A DNA stretch of 64,000 nt from assembly GCA_013400975.1 (NCBI GenBank), contig WBMZ01014036.1, positions 62,001-126,000 of the forward strand, read 5' to 3'. The translations under genes were made by a program, and so were the position numbers. The notes beneath the pieces were generated by a model. It ran no database searches and was not told the origin of the DNA. It saw only the letters and a list, made by a program, of their open reading frames with translations. Positions 10,601-22,066 of this stretch are shown piece by piece (the stretch's first letter is position 1; each line of letters starts with the position of its first letter). Source of the DNA: Atrichornis clamosus (lineage: Eukaryota > Chordata > Aves > Passeriformes > Menuridae).

Positions 10601-12194
10601 TCGCTCTGCCTATAGATATATATACCCCCCTATATCTATGTACCCCTTTTTTGGGTATACAGCTGGGGTTCACTAACTCCCAATCTACTGCCTCTCCCCA
10701 GATATGTGTTTGTGGCTGGACAGCAGAAGATGAATTCAGCCCTTGGTTGGAAGCCTCTGCCATCCCTGTCCTTGCAGCCTGGAGATGCCTCAGGTCAGCC
10801 AGGGATCCTTGTGGAGCTTATGCTGTTCCCCAGAGCATTTTGGTTTTTCCCAACGTGATTGTGGTTGGATGTTGTAGTTGCAGCTGACATAGCACCCTGA
10901 AGCAGTTGATTTGGGATTATTGCCTTTATCAGTGCTGCTCGGGCTATTGGGGTGTTCTCCTTACACCCATCCTGATTTTATTTAGCCCCAGAAGTGCCCC
11001 TACAGCCACTGTCCAGGAGAAAAGAGCAATTCAAAATCTGCCCTGCTTGACCCAGTGCACCCATCACTGGGAACCTGGGGCCAGGCATCAGAAAAAGCAC
11101 ATAGGAGGAAACCTGGTGTGCCCCCCAGGAGCAGAGTAGGTGATTAAAAGTGTTTTCTGCCCCTGTGTGAGCTCAGCAGCTTGGGCTCAAACAATGTGTG
11201 GGGTTGGACGCAGAAGTGACGTCTGTGCACCGTTTGCGTCTCTTTTCTGACTTAATTTCAACTGCAGGAGCCACAGAATAATAAGGCTTTTGTTTCAGGA
11301 AAGGTGAAGTTTCTAGAGAGATTTTATCTTTACCAGGCCAATGGTAAAAATAGAACCAGGCCTTTGCAGGGCTGGTGGGGCTGGGAGAGGCTCCTGGGCT
11401 GGTGAGGGGAAGGACTGACCCACCTGGAGATGCTGGATCAGTGCAGCCCTCCGAGGGCAGGGGAAATTGGGGTTTGCCCCACGTTCTACCCAGCTCAGAG
11501 AAAGGCTGCTGGCAGGCAGGAACACTGGTGTCAGAGCAGCCAGAGGCACTGGTCCCTGCTGGCTTGGTGATCTGGGTTTGGAGGGGAAAGTGGTTGGAAA
11601 CACGTCAGCCTGGGCTGTCAGGTGGAAAATTGCATCACACCATTTCAAGTACCATGATTTCCATTTATTGTTTTTTCTTTGGCAGATGCACACATGTCCG
11701 TAGGGAAAGGCTTGGTGATTTCTGCCACCTCTGCAGTGTTTTTTATTGGAATGATAAACCCTGATGGAACAATAAACCCTTTACTGGAACGGTTAAACCC
11801 TGATGTCTCGGGTGCAGGCAGAGTTCAGCTGTGCCAGTCTGACGTGAACCCTCCTGACTTGTCAGCGTGGGCTTTCTGAGGCTCTGCTTGGACACTGGGT
11901 ACAGCAGAAGGGCCAATTTCTACCTCCTGCAGCCCAAGACTCCTGCTCTGAAAGCCCCCTCAATCATTCAGTGGTTCATGGAGAGCTGCAGGCACCCAGA
12001 AATCTTTGCCAGGGCCCCAGGGTCTGGGTGCAGGGCTGTGCTCACAGCCTCAAAGCACTCACAGGCTTGAGGGTGCAGCACCAGTATCCCTTCAGGGCAC
12101 TGGAGATCAAATTGGCCATGATATTGCATTGATTTTTGTGTCACAGGGTCCCTTCAGGAGTTCAGAGTTACAGTGAAAATCAATAAATAACTTC

Positions 12195-12270
12195 GTGTAC
12201 AAAAATGTTCATATATTTTTAAAAAAATCATTATCTATTTTAAAAAAAAAGAAAAAGAAAAAAGAAAAAT
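12195..12270. repeat. A/T-rich low-complexity tract
   Basis: Runs of A with interspersed G and T (TTTTTAAAAAAA, then AAAAAAAAAGAAAAAG-like). Immediately to its right, CTCTTTATT reads AATAAAGAG on the minus strand, a possible distal polyadenylation signal for OTOP2. Confidence 0.7.
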
Positions 12271-12823
12271 CTCTTTATTATCCCCCACACTGTATTGCCC
12301 ACATCATCTTTTTGATTCTTGAGCCCTGATTCAGGAAAGCTGAGAAAAAAACTGTGCTAGAGCAATCCCACATCAGGGCCAGCCCAGGACCACACACGCA
12401 GCTCTCCTTGGGAAGAGGAGGCTGCAGTGATGCCTCTCTGGAGAGGAAGGAAAACAACAGGGGCTGGTACAGGGAAGGGTGGAGAGGGCCCACACACACA
12501 GGCAATACAGCGAGGAAAGATTCAAATGCTTCCCAAAGCCTTTGGTGGTCACCAGTTTGTTTTTCACATCTCTGCAGGGGAGTGATTTCCAACTGGCCAT
12601 ACCAGGAGATGAAGTGGTTTCCCTTTCTGTGCCTTCCAGGCCTGTGTCAGCCCCTCACGCCCTCTGGCTCTCTGCAGCAGGGAGGCTCTGACTGCCCAGG
12701 GGTGCTGAGCACCCTCGGGAGAGTCTGTCAGTGGCACGGAGTGAACAGGCTTTACAAGGGGAGGTGAGTCTCTGCATGAAGCAAGGGTCATCACCATGAT
12801 CCTGCTCTGGGCACCTTCCCTTT

Positions 12824-12829
12824 TTTAAT
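12824..12829 (-). terminator. possible OTOP2 polyadenylation signal (ATTAAA)
   Basis: TTTAAT on the plus strand reads ATTAAA on the minus strand, about 245 nt beyond the OTOP2 stop. A more distal AATAAA at 12274-12279 is an alternative. Neither is proven. Confidence 0.3.
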
Positions 12830-13073
12830 CTGTTCTCTGTTAAGCTTTAAGAACTTCAGACACCCACAGGCACATCCACACACAAGTAGCAAAAATAAAA
12901 TCTGGACTATGTTTGGATAATCTTCACTGAGAGTTCATTAACACCCCAACACTGCAAGGGGACGTGATTCAGGCAGTGCTGGGGACCCCTCGGGACATCT
13001 GGGCAGCCTCCCAGCCCTGGGGCAGGAAGAAGGTGGATTGAGGAGGATCTCATCTTCCTTGTGAGGAAGCTCT

Positions 13074-13244
13074 TTAGGACATGATGTAGACCTCCAGCAA
13101 ACTGGCCACTGCGTGCATTCGGTAGAAGATCCCAAAGGGCAGGCAAATGTCCACGATGGCTGGCCACATGGAATCGCCGTAGAAGTTCAGTTCTGTATCA
13201 TTGTCAAACTGGGGCCGGGCACCAAACGCTGGCATGATCCAGAG
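13074..13244 (-). CDS. OTOP2: OTOP2 terminal coding exon 6
   Basis: 171 nt including the TAA stop at 13074-13076, residues 540-595. The acceptor is CTCCAACAG. It encodes LWIMPAFGARPQFDN through LLEVYIMS, the family's conserved C-terminus. Confidence 0.96.
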   Translation of the reverse strand, partial: LWIMPAFGARPQFDNDTELNFYGDSMWPAIVDICLPFGIFYRMHAVASLLEVYIMS

Positions 13245-16200
13245 CTGTTGGAGAAAGGGGAGAACAGCACTGCAGTGAGAAAGGCGTGTGTGGTACATCA
13301 GGGACCTGCAGCCACAGCTACCCAGGACAGGAGAGATCTCTGTGCCAGGAGCCTGGCTCTGCATTAAGATCAGATGTGGTCTGGTGCTGTGCCTTAAGCC
13401 GAATTTTGATTCATGCTTGGGCACAGGCTTGAACCAGGGACTGACCTTCACCAGGGGAAAACCTTGAGCGTGTTGTGTGTTAGCATGGACCTGGCCTGTG
13501 CCGACTGGAACAAGTGTGGGAAGGGCTGAACTGGGAGCAGCTTGATCTCCCCAGGCCATGTAAGTTTGGCTCAGAAGCCCAGCCAGCACATGTGCCTGGG
13601 TGCACAGGGATTGTCAGCTCAACCTCTGTGAGCTTCTCTGTGAAATCAGTGTGAGGACAGGATGTCACTGACTAGCTGGGGATTTGGTGGTTCTCTAGAG
13701 GAGTAATGTGCTTGGCTTCTTTGGAGATGCAGCTTTAATCCTACATTTCTTTGGCAGGGAACTGCAGTCTCCTGACTGTTCATGAAAGAGGGTTGTCAGT
13801 GACCTCAACTGGGGTCAGTGGATGGGCTCCTAGGCCATGGGTTTTGAGAAGAGATGTGCTGTCATTTCTCAAGAAAACCCATACATCGCCTCAGACAATT
13901 GTCACTTTACATCCTTTCTTTTGGCATGAAGGGAAGGGTTTAATGTATTTTATGCCTTTTGATAAGCTATCCTACATATCCACTAACACACAATAAAAAT
14001 ACTGAAACTGATTCTTCTCTTGCACCTCTTGTGTCTGATATTCTGGTGATAAATGACAGGTCTATTGATGTAGCTTGAAATGTCTTAACTTCAGGGCAGT
14101 TGCTCTTTTTTTTTAAGGTACAAAGGAATCACAACTCTGCACTGATAAATATAACTAATGTGCTTTCTGTACAGTGGAGGCACAGAAAGGACTGTTTTTC
14201 CACAGGCCACATCCTTTCCTTCGCAAAGCCTTCTCCCTTGTGCTCGCACCCCTCTTCTCCCTCTGCATGTACTCACTATGATATTGCTCAGCAGGAGGAA
14301 CATGGAGATCTCCCTCAAGAACTTCCTCCTCCAGTTCATCTTCCTGGGGGTGGTGAGGGACCGCACGAGGTCAGAAGAGTGCACGGCTTCCGTGCCAGAG
14401 GCAGTGCCAGCAGCCAAGGTGCTGCCAGTGTCGGGCACCCGGAGGGACACCGCGTTGATGTTGACAAAGGTGAGCCCATAGAGGTCCTTCTGGTGGGACT
14501 CGTGCTTGTGGTCCTCCTTGGGGGGCTGCCGATGGAGGCCCTCGATGATGAAGATGTTCTGGAAAGTGTGCTGGGCAATCATCAGGAGGGCGTAGGTGAG
14601 GTTGAGCGCGCTGATAGTGTCCCTTGGTGTGCTGGCCACGATGGCCACAATGGAGTAGTAGGAAATGGCGTATTGCCCCAGGGCTGCCCCCATCAGCAGG
14701 GCCACGTCCAGGGTCCTGGTGGGGTTCTTGTGCCGGTCCATGTCCCTCTTGTCAAAGCGGTAGATGATGGAGCCGCCGATGCAGACAAGAGACATCAGGC
14801 TCAGACAAACAATGTTGAAGATGTAGTACATGGTGAGTGCCTGGCTCTTCTTGCTGGATTCGGTGCTGGAATTTACCTGCACCTCATACAGGATGAGGAC
14901 TCCCAAACCACTCACGAGGATGATGAGGCCCAACATGATGCCTACAAAGAAGGTCCTTCGGAAGAGCCTGAACTTCAGGCGCTGAATGTGGTGGGAGTGG
15001 TGGTCTATGAAGCGTCCAACGTTCTTCCACATGACATAGACCATGGCAGAGGCAAAGAGGCTGTACTCAATGTTAAAGGGGTACAGCCAAAAGTAGCCAT
15101 TCTTGAAGATCTGGCAGATTTGGCTGTTGCAATTGCATTCTTCAACTGAGCTACTTCTCATTCCCACTGAAAAAAGACAAAACCAGAGAGACGCAGTGGT
15201 ATTAAAACAAGGAGCCAGCACTTGTTAGCAGCCCTGAAGAAGTGGATGCTTAGGGTCAGTGATAGACAAGACCAAGGACAAAAGAATATGTGACCACTTT
15301 GAAAACAAGGACACTTCACCCTCAGCTTTCTGGTGCCCAGGTTCTTCCTCAAGAAGTTAATGGTCAGGTTAAATCTTTCTTTTTATGTCCCTTCTTCATT
15401 CCCATCCCATTTGTACAGGGTCTTCCACCTCTGACTCTGTGATACAGGTTAAGAAATTAACATCCAGACCTGGCTTTTAACAAACCAACTCTGCCAAAGG
15501 AACCTCCAGCTCTAGAGGATCTAAAAAGGGATAAAACCTGATTTGCTGAACAACTTATGCCTTATGGGCTTCCTCCCTGGACCAGATGGCTTCCCAAATG
15601 GGCAAATTACCTTTCAGGAGCCACCTGAAGATTTCCTCTGTCATGTTCTTCTTCAGCTTTGAATGTGCTTTGTGGACAGACTCGTCTGTCACTGCCGACA
15701 TCCACACCGCCAGGTTTGTAGTCAGCGTTAGCATCAAGCCACACCTGCAGGAGGAGGAGGAGGAGAAGGTTTGTGAGATTAAAGCAGTGGTTTTAGGCCA
15801 CGTTGCTCCCATCTGTGGTTTAGGTGTTCTCATGCTCAGAGGGACTGTGGCAGCTGCCTGAAGTGCTGTGAGGACTCCCATGATCCAGGCTAGAAATCCT
15901 GACCTTTGCTTTGCTACCCTCACTGTCTTCCTAATTTTTGTCCACGCTCATGAGAATTAGCAAGGCCTGATTCCTGTTGTTGCTTTTGGAAGATCGTCTC
16001 AATAGTGACTAAATTAATAGATCTGGATCGGTCTCCAGTAGATCCAGCCTTGCAAAAGTGGACAAGATCTTATTTTAGCCTGAAGCTTGCCCACTGCATC
16101 ATTATCTTCCCCAGGGAAGAAAAGGTCAACTATGAATCATTTTATTTAATTATAATTATTTATTTAATACTATCTGCTTTGAGTAATGCTTGTATTCTTG

Positions 16201-18085
16201 AATTGAATCCCAGCCCTGATAGATCCACAGGTCATCAACCATGGCTGTTTGAACTGGGATCTAAGTCTAGCTGGGGCCTGAGCAGGTTTAGTTTTGGAAG
16301 CATCAAGGGAGGTGGGATTATCCCCTGGTTATGTCTTAGCTGTGTGAGAGAGTAGAGCGAGCTTGTGGAGGCCCAGGCCAGCGGGACCCAAAGAGCAGCA
16401 GTGCTCACCTGGTAACGTTCAGGTGCACGTGGATGCAATCTTTGGCAGAGACCCACAGGAAATATGTCTGGCAGGAGAAAGAAAAGGAGTTATTTCCAGC
16501 AAAACAAGCAAGCAAAGCATATCTTTCTGAAGGAGGGACCTCCCTGCGGAACAGAGAACAAGCTGGAGCCTCTTTTGCTTGGGTCCATGTGTGTCCAGCC
16601 TACTAGCCCATAATCCTGGCCATTTGCTGGATGTTCTTTCTTTGCTCCCAACACCATTGCTCTGCCCACGGCCACTCTTTGTTCTACCTAAATTGTCCCT
16701 TTCTGACCTCCTCCCTTCTTGGCATTGTCCCAGAGCAGGGGGTCCTCTGTTTAGGACCTCACACTGCAAGGCAGCCCCTGCCCTGACTGTCCTTCTTCTC
16801 TGTCCTCCTCTGGGAAAGGAGGCCTGGCTGGCTGGGGGCTGCTCCGAGTTTGTGACAGAAATATCACAGGATGGGAACAAGTTTAAATCAAAACCTTAAA
16901 GTGAGTGGAGTTGCCACAGATGGAACTTGTGGTTGAAGGGAGAAAGATGTAGGCTAGGTGGGAGCTGAGCAAAGCCCTTGCATTTGCTATGGAGGAAGTT
17001 GAACTAAATCCATGGGATCAGAGCTCCTTCCACTGGTGCCTGTGTCTCTCTACTCCTCCCCAAGACAGAGCACAACCATCTCACCTGGACAACCACAAAT
17101 ATTGCTTGCACGATGGGGTAGATGATTTTGATTGCAGACAGGCAGCTGTAGAAGCTTGAGTAATATCCTATTTTGAACACATCCATGACAAGGCTGAAAA
17201 TGGCAAATAGGATCAGGCCTCCTGTTGAGGAACAAAAATATCTGTGGTTGGACAGATGTGTGCACACGTGGGCTAATGCAGATGGATGAGAGGAAGAAGA
17301 AGAACTATTGTCATGAAGAGGCTTTGCTTCTACTGCTGTTTTTCCTGTCCCAGCACGCAAATTATCATGGCATCAACAGAATCATACAATAATTTTGGCT
17401 GGAAGTGATTTTCAATCAACCCTGCACTTTGGGGCTAACAGGTCTTGCAAAAGCAGTAGGAAAAATTCTGGTGTAAACTACCAAGAGCCCTTGCAGATAC
17501 AGGGAGACCTGGCAGTGAATCCAGTGGGGGGACCAGGGGCTGACCTGAAGCAGGGCACGGTGCCATGTCCCAGGGCAGCAGGAGGATGCTGTGACCAGAT
17601 GGTTCCTCCTTCCCTTGTAATAACTGAAGCTCCCATGAAATATCCATCCTGCATCTCCCCTCCACCCCCAGCCCCCAGGAGCACCTACCTCTCAGCCAGA
17701 TGGGCCCAGCGTGGGAGTCCTTGCCCAGGATGGCACCTGGGCAGCGGGAGGTGCCGGCGAGGTAGAAGATGATCCAGATGATGACTATCAGCATCATGAC
17801 AGTCAGCAGGAAGAAGACATCGTAGTCGTGCACGGCAATCTTCTCGAAAGCCCCGCTGCTCACCAGCGTGCAGGCCAGCAGGGCCAAGTGCACAGCCAGC
17901 AGGATGGAGAACATGCGGCCGCCCTTCTTCCACACTTCCTTGGAGGCAGGAGTGGAAGGGGGCTGGTGGCTGAAGGATGCTATCTGGCTCGAAGCCAGGC
18001 TGGCTTTGTCGTCCTTGTGTCCGCAGCCCATGCTGGAGTGGGGGTGTCCGAGCTCGCTGTCCTTCCGCCCGGGCTCCTCGGACAT
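13074..18085 (-). CDS. OTOP2: OTOP2, otopetrin proton channel (complete)
   Basis: Complete otopetrin of 595 codons on the minus strand. Exons are 18085-17689, 17221-17085, 16467-16409, 15744-15611, 15166-14277 and 13244-13074 (397, 137, 59, 134, 890, 171 nt), with phases 1, 0, 2, 1, 0. Otopetrins are multi-pass proton channels. Motifs seen are YPFNIEYSLFASAMVYVMWK, KNPTRTLDVALLMGAALGQ and the C-terminal LWIMPAFGARPQFDN. The start ATG has an in-frame TGA two codons upstream and an acceptor CCCAACAG 35 nt upstream, so the 5' leader is spliced. It lies next to USH1G in divergent orientation, as human OTOP2 does, which supports the OTOP2 rather than OTOP3 label. Introns 2-5 hold nothing recognisable; intron 1 carries a CR1-like fragment. 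Confidence 0.96.
14277..15166 (-). CDS. OTOP2: OTOP2 coding exon 5 (large channel exon)
   Basis: 890 nt, residues 243-539. The acceptor is GTCTTTTTTCAG and the donor ATA|GTGAGT. It has a Cys/Asn-rich extracellular loop (EECNCNSQICQIF), the MVYVMWKNVGR signature, and a variable linker between GLHRQ and WRRKFLREIS. Confidence 0.97.
15611..15744 (-). CDS. OTOP2: OTOP2 coding exon 4
   Basis: 134 nt, residues 198-242 plus one base. The peptide CGLMLTLTTNLAVWMSAVTD is followed by a basic loop ending RWLLK. The acceptor is CTCCTGCAG and the donor a canonical AAG|GTAATT, unlike OTOP3 at the same place. Confidence 0.95.
16409..16467 (-). CDS. OTOP2: OTOP2 coding exon 3
   Basis: 59 nt, residues 179-197 plus two bases, encoding TYFLWVSAKDCIHVHLNVT. 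The acceptor is CTCCTGCCAG and the donor CAG|GTGAGC. Confidence 0.95.
17085..17221 (-). CDS. OTOP2: OTOP2 coding exon 2
   Basis: 137 nt, residues 133-178. The acceptor is TTCCTCAACAG and the donor CAG|GTGAGA. It encodes two hydrophobic stretches beginning GGLILFAIFSLVMDVFKIGY. Confidence 0.95.
17360..17450 (-). repeat. CR1-like fragment, OTOP2 intron 1
   Basis: CAGAATCATACAATAATTTT followed by GGCTGGAAGTGATTTT resembles the reverse complement of a CR1 3' end (usual form ATAGAATCATAGAAT, then GGTTGGAA). It is diverged and its boundaries are approximate. Confidence 0.55.
17689..18085 (-). CDS. OTOP2: OTOP2 coding exon 1
   Basis: Residues 1-132 plus one base. A hydrophilic N-terminus of about 55 residues precedes two membrane segments (MFSILLAVHLALLACTLV and DVFFLLTVMMLIVIIWIIFY) and KDSHAGPIWLR. 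The donor is GAG|GTAGGT. Confidence 0.96.
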
Positions 18086-18354
18086 GGTTCAGCCAAGGCT
18101 CTACCTGGGGGTCAGTGCTGTTGGGAGGACAGGCCCATGAGTGAGAGGTGCCACCTCAGTGGGAACAGCCCAGGGCTGGACCAAAGCAGGACACGTGATG
18201 AGGAGGACAGGACGTATCAGAGAAACAGGGAGGGCTGAGACAGGGAGCGCAAGAACAAGGGATGAGCTCATTTTCAACCTTTCCTTTCCTGGTTCCCTGA
18301 AGGCTGTTCTTGCTTAAGATGCTTTTGCTCAGGGAGATCCCAGGTCAGTTTAAC

Positions 18355-18425
18355 GAAGTGCGTCTAATTGGTCACACAACGTTTACGTGTTTATTGATGC
18401 AAGATATTGGAAAAGCACCAAAAAG
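18355..18425. promoter_or_regulatory. candidate regulatory block near OTOP2 5' end
   Basis: About 300 bp upstream of the OTOP2 start lie CTAATTGGTCA (inverted CCAAT), ACGTTTACGTG and TGTTTATTGATGCAAG (forkhead/onecut-like), then GATATTGG. Inferred from motif density. Confidence 0.3.
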
Positions 18426-20147
18426 CACTCACAAGATCAAATACCCTGGGGCAAACAGCCAATGTGGTTTGATTTCTAAATGTCAAACACTAAACATTAC
18501 AAGAAATTGTTATACTTCCTGTCTGGAGAACAGGATACCAAACGGTAAGAAACCCCCAGGAATCTTTGGATCATCACATCATAATTTACAGCAGTTCCTG
18601 CAGGAAGGGTGTGAGCTATCTCTGCTGTCACGCCCTCTAAAGCCCCTTGCCCATGCCAAGTTTGGGATTTCATTGATTCTCAATGAAAAGCCTGAAACAA
18701 AGTGAATTAACCATCCAAACAAAGCCATTCCACCAACCTGTTTTGCTGCCTGGGATCCAAATCTCTGCTCTTGCCAGGCTGAGAAGTTTCCCTGTTGCTG
18801 CAGCTTGAAGTCAGTCAAAGAATTTATACCCGTTGGGATGTCTCTGTGATTTATACCATGTCTGGAGCTGACAGCAGGGCTTCGTGGGTTTCTCAGAGAA
18901 ACTCATGTGATCCATTTTGTGCAATAGCTGATTTTGGGGAAGCTGGAGAGAGATGAGGAGATAAGGGTTATTTATCTAGTGAGAGCATGAGTTGACAACA
19001 CTGCTAAAGCATGGCATGGACCACTCGGTCACAGGGTCACGGTTAGCAGAGAGCAAAGCCAACCCATCAAATCTATCTCCCTACATGTACGAGGTCTCTT
19101 CCCTTGGGAGGCGATGGTTTAGGTGATGAATTTATCTTTGCTCATGATTTTGTGCTTGGCTTTCCGCTTAACGGAGCACAATAAACATCGAGCCTCACCC
19201 TGTGTTATTCAAATCAGTCTGCTCTATGCCTGGAGGTTTCTGAGGAAAAGAAAGAAATTTGCATCTGTTCAGTGCCAACGGTAACTCAATCCTTTCCCAC
19301 CCATGGAAGCAACAATGAGGAAGGTTTAGCACTACAGCAGGGCAGGATTTGGGGACCGGAATTTGTGTTCTCCTCTGCTGACGCACTGCCTTTGATTTTT
19401 CAGGGTGGGATCACCTTTCTCTGGCCCTCAGGACCTTAACTCCTCTCCTTTCAAGAAGTGACCATGTTACAAACCACAGCACAGATACGATTCCAGCATT
19501 TGCCTGGTAAAGTGAGAGCCCCTGCTCAAGGTCCCTTTCACCCAGATTTATGTTTGGGGGGAGCTATAGGAGTCCCACGGCAGTTCTGAGTGGATAGGGA
19601 CAAGTTTTAGTCCTTGAAGATGCCTCTTTTGGAGATGTCCCTGCTGCTTTCCCACTCCAGGGCAAGCACGGAGCCGGGGCCATTTGCTGTGTGTTTCCTC
19701 AGTCCCATTCCTGCCCGCTCACCACCGCGCTCCTTCTTGCAGCACTTCAGGGACAGCACCGGACTGAACCTGTGGGATGGTGAAGGAGAGCGCAGGATCC
19801 ACTGTACAGCCCAGGCAGAGCTCCGTGTGTCCCTCCCGTGCTGCCACCAGCTGGCTGCCACCAGCAGCGCCGGCTCTGCCCTGCCTGGCCTCCGCTGATC
19901 CACAGGGATTCCTTCTGGGGGGAGTGGTTGATCTCTTCCCAGTCTGCAGCCTTTCCCAGGGGAAGCCCGGGCCTCCCTGAAGTAAATCTGAGCTGATAAT
20001 GATGTTTTGCAGAGGCCAGAGGTTCAGAGGCCCCTCGGGCTAAACGCACTGGTTTATCCTCCCTCTTTTGTCCTTACCAGCCAGCAACAGAGGAAAGAGT
20101 GTTTACTGCCTCGGGCAATGCTCCCAGGCCCCCTGGCAGCCACCGAC

Positions 20148-20235
20148 AGCGCAACAAACTTAATTAGCGATAATACAAGGATCATTAAAGTACGTCGGTA
20201 ATGAATTGCAATGTTACGGTGCTGCTTTTCACCTG
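20148..20235. promoter_or_regulatory. candidate conserved noncoding element, OTOP2-USH1G spacer
   Basis: A dense block of ACTTAATTAGCGATAATAC, GATCATTAAAG, GGTAATGAATTGCAATG: several homeodomain cores, a GATAA and a C/EBP-like ATTGCAAT in under 90 bp, flanked by GC-rich sequence. Conservation was not tested. Confidence 0.35.
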
Positions 20236-21265
20236 GAAGGAGCCCAACACCAAATACTCCGTGCCTACTACATTCCATCAGGACTTGCCCAGAGAGGCTG
20301 AGCTGGTGCAAATGAACCAGCCGAGGTGAGCAAACCCTGCGGGGCGCAGACCCTGGCTCTGATGCACTTCCAGGTGTCCCCAGGCAGCCGGGACGGTATC
20401 TCCGTGTCTGTCACCCAGTTGTTAATCACTGGCACAGCTTTAGGGCCACCCTCCTGTCTTGGGGCATTTTTTTCCTTACAGAAATAAACCGCGTTTCTTG
20501 TCGGTTTAGTTCCTCTCTGCTGATTGCCTTCCAACCCCTTCTGCTGCTGCCTTTCAGTCTTTTCCCATTTTTCCACTCTTCTCCCATCTCTCTGACGGCC
20601 CTACCTTCACCCTCTCCAAACCCCGTGCCTGTTCCAAGGGCACAGCGACACACACAGGGTCTGGTCCTGGAGATCTCCATTCCCAGAGCCAGGACATGAG
20701 ATGCAAAATGAACAGGAGAGAGGAGGAAATTCCTCCCCCATGACAGCATGTCCCAGGGGATACAATCCACAGATTCACCCTTGGGTGTAATGTACTGGGA
20801 CAGCTTCGTGCTTTGGTCAACATCCAGGCTTGGCTCCATCTGTTCCGACAGCAGAGGGTGTCCGGTACCCGGGAATACTGTGCTGGAGTGAACGCCTGGG
20901 GCTGTCCAGCTCCCCGAGGGTCTCACCCAGCCAGGAATTCTGTGTCAGCATAAAAGACACCAGAGGCCAGACACTGCACCCCCTGCACATCGCAGTGAAG
21001 TACCGAATTACAGACAGGAGTGGGTTTGGGGGTTTTTTAGTCTCCAGAGAGGGAAAGGGGGTGAGGAAGGGAAGTTTTCCAGCCTTTATGAGTTTCCTTG
21101 GTTTATCAGAGATTCGTGTTGGACAGTTCGTTGTGCAATTCCTGGGAAGGCAGAATTTCGTGGGTATAGGCAGGGTAGAAGGGAGACAGGGATGGTGACT
21201 GGGTCTGCTGTTGTCTTCCTAGTGACACTAGGGAGATATAAAAATACATACATGTATAATATAAA

Positions 21266-21287
21266 ATATATACATATATGTATATAT
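21266..21287. repeat. 22-bp perfect AT palindrome upstream of USH1G
   Basis: The palindrome is centred between 21276 and 21277 with core CATATATG and TATA arms, inside a roughly 55-bp ATA/TAC-rich low-complexity tract that starts with GATATAAAAATAC. Confidence 0.8.
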
Positions 21288-21599
21288 AAATCTCTTTTTT
21301 CTTTTTTTTTGGAATGGGTAAAGCTGAGCTGTGAACACCCCTACTGTTGCTTGGAAATCAGTCACCAAACTGCTCTCAGCCAACTCTGCACAGAGCAGGA
21401 TTATCTGTTCAGGTCCCAGCTGCTGCCCTGCCCTGCCAGGGCTGTGAGTGGGGGGTTCGTGCTCTGTTGATCCACTCTTCTTCCTGTGGCTGCTGCTGCC
21501 CCTCGCTTGAGATGGGGTAGCTATGGGATAGGGGGTATCGGGCAGGATAAAGCCCACGAGCCTTTCTGGCAGCCTGCTCTGCTCTGCGGACACTGTGTG

Positions 21600-22066
21600 A
21601 CCCTGTGCCGAGCCCGACACAGCGATGCTGCTTAATGGGAGCTTTTAATGTGCCGGGGAGTTGGTGCGTGTTACAAGGAGCCGCCGGGGCCGGAGGATGC
21701 TTAGGACCCAGGGGAAGCGCTGTGGAGCCTGGCTGGCTGGGCTTGGAACAGCTCCTGCCTCCTCGGCCAGGACTTCTCAGGTGTCCTGCGGAGCTGTGCG
21801 AGGCGAGCGGGGCCGTCCTGGCAGCTGCCCCTGCCCCACGTCCGTGCCCATGCTCTGAACCCCCTGGGCACCCATGCGCTGGCCCGGGGACCGCTGCGCA
21901 CCATGAATGACCAGTACCACCGAGCCGCCCGGGACGGCTACCTGGACCTGCTGAAGGAAGCCACCAAGAAGGACCTGAACTCGCCGGACGAGGATGGCAT
22001 GACCCCGACCCTCTGGGCCGCCTACCACGGCAACCTGGATGCCCTGCGCCTCATTGTCAGCAGAGG
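21600..22066 (+). promoter_or_regulatory. CpG-rich USH1G 5' region
   Basis: CpG-dense sequence leads into and covers the USH1G first coding exon, as expected for a CpG-island promoter. The transcription start is not visible. Confidence 0.5.
21903..22066 (+). CDS. USH1G: USH1G coding exon 1
   Basis: 164 nt, residues 1-54 plus two bases. The context CACCATGA fits a start site. It encodes the first ankyrin repeat ([20 protein letters not shown]). The donor is AGG|GTGAGT. Confidence 0.97.

Larger units (their letters stand above)
9101..13073. other. spacer 3' of OTOP2
   Basis: No recognisable coding exon. It includes A/T-rich low-complexity sequence at about 12195-12270 and three imperfect AAACCCT-containing units at about 11752-11800. 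The OTOP2 3' untranslated region lies at its right end. Confidence 0.6.
18086..21902. other. divergent OTOP2-USH1G intergenic region
   Basis: This 3.8-kb spacer should contain both 5' leaders and promoters. No coding exon is recognised. Notable pieces are an AT-rich motif-dense block at 20148-20235, another at about 18355-18425, a 22-bp AT palindrome at 21266-21287, and rising CpG density from about 21600 into USH1G exon 1. Confidence 0.6.

Noticed and set aside
14100..15149. 349-codon ORF on the plus strand opposite OTOP2 exon 5
   Set aside because: Same effect as in OTOP3: an antisense shadow of a GC-rich membrane-protein exon, with a His/Asp/Val-rich low-complexity peptide.
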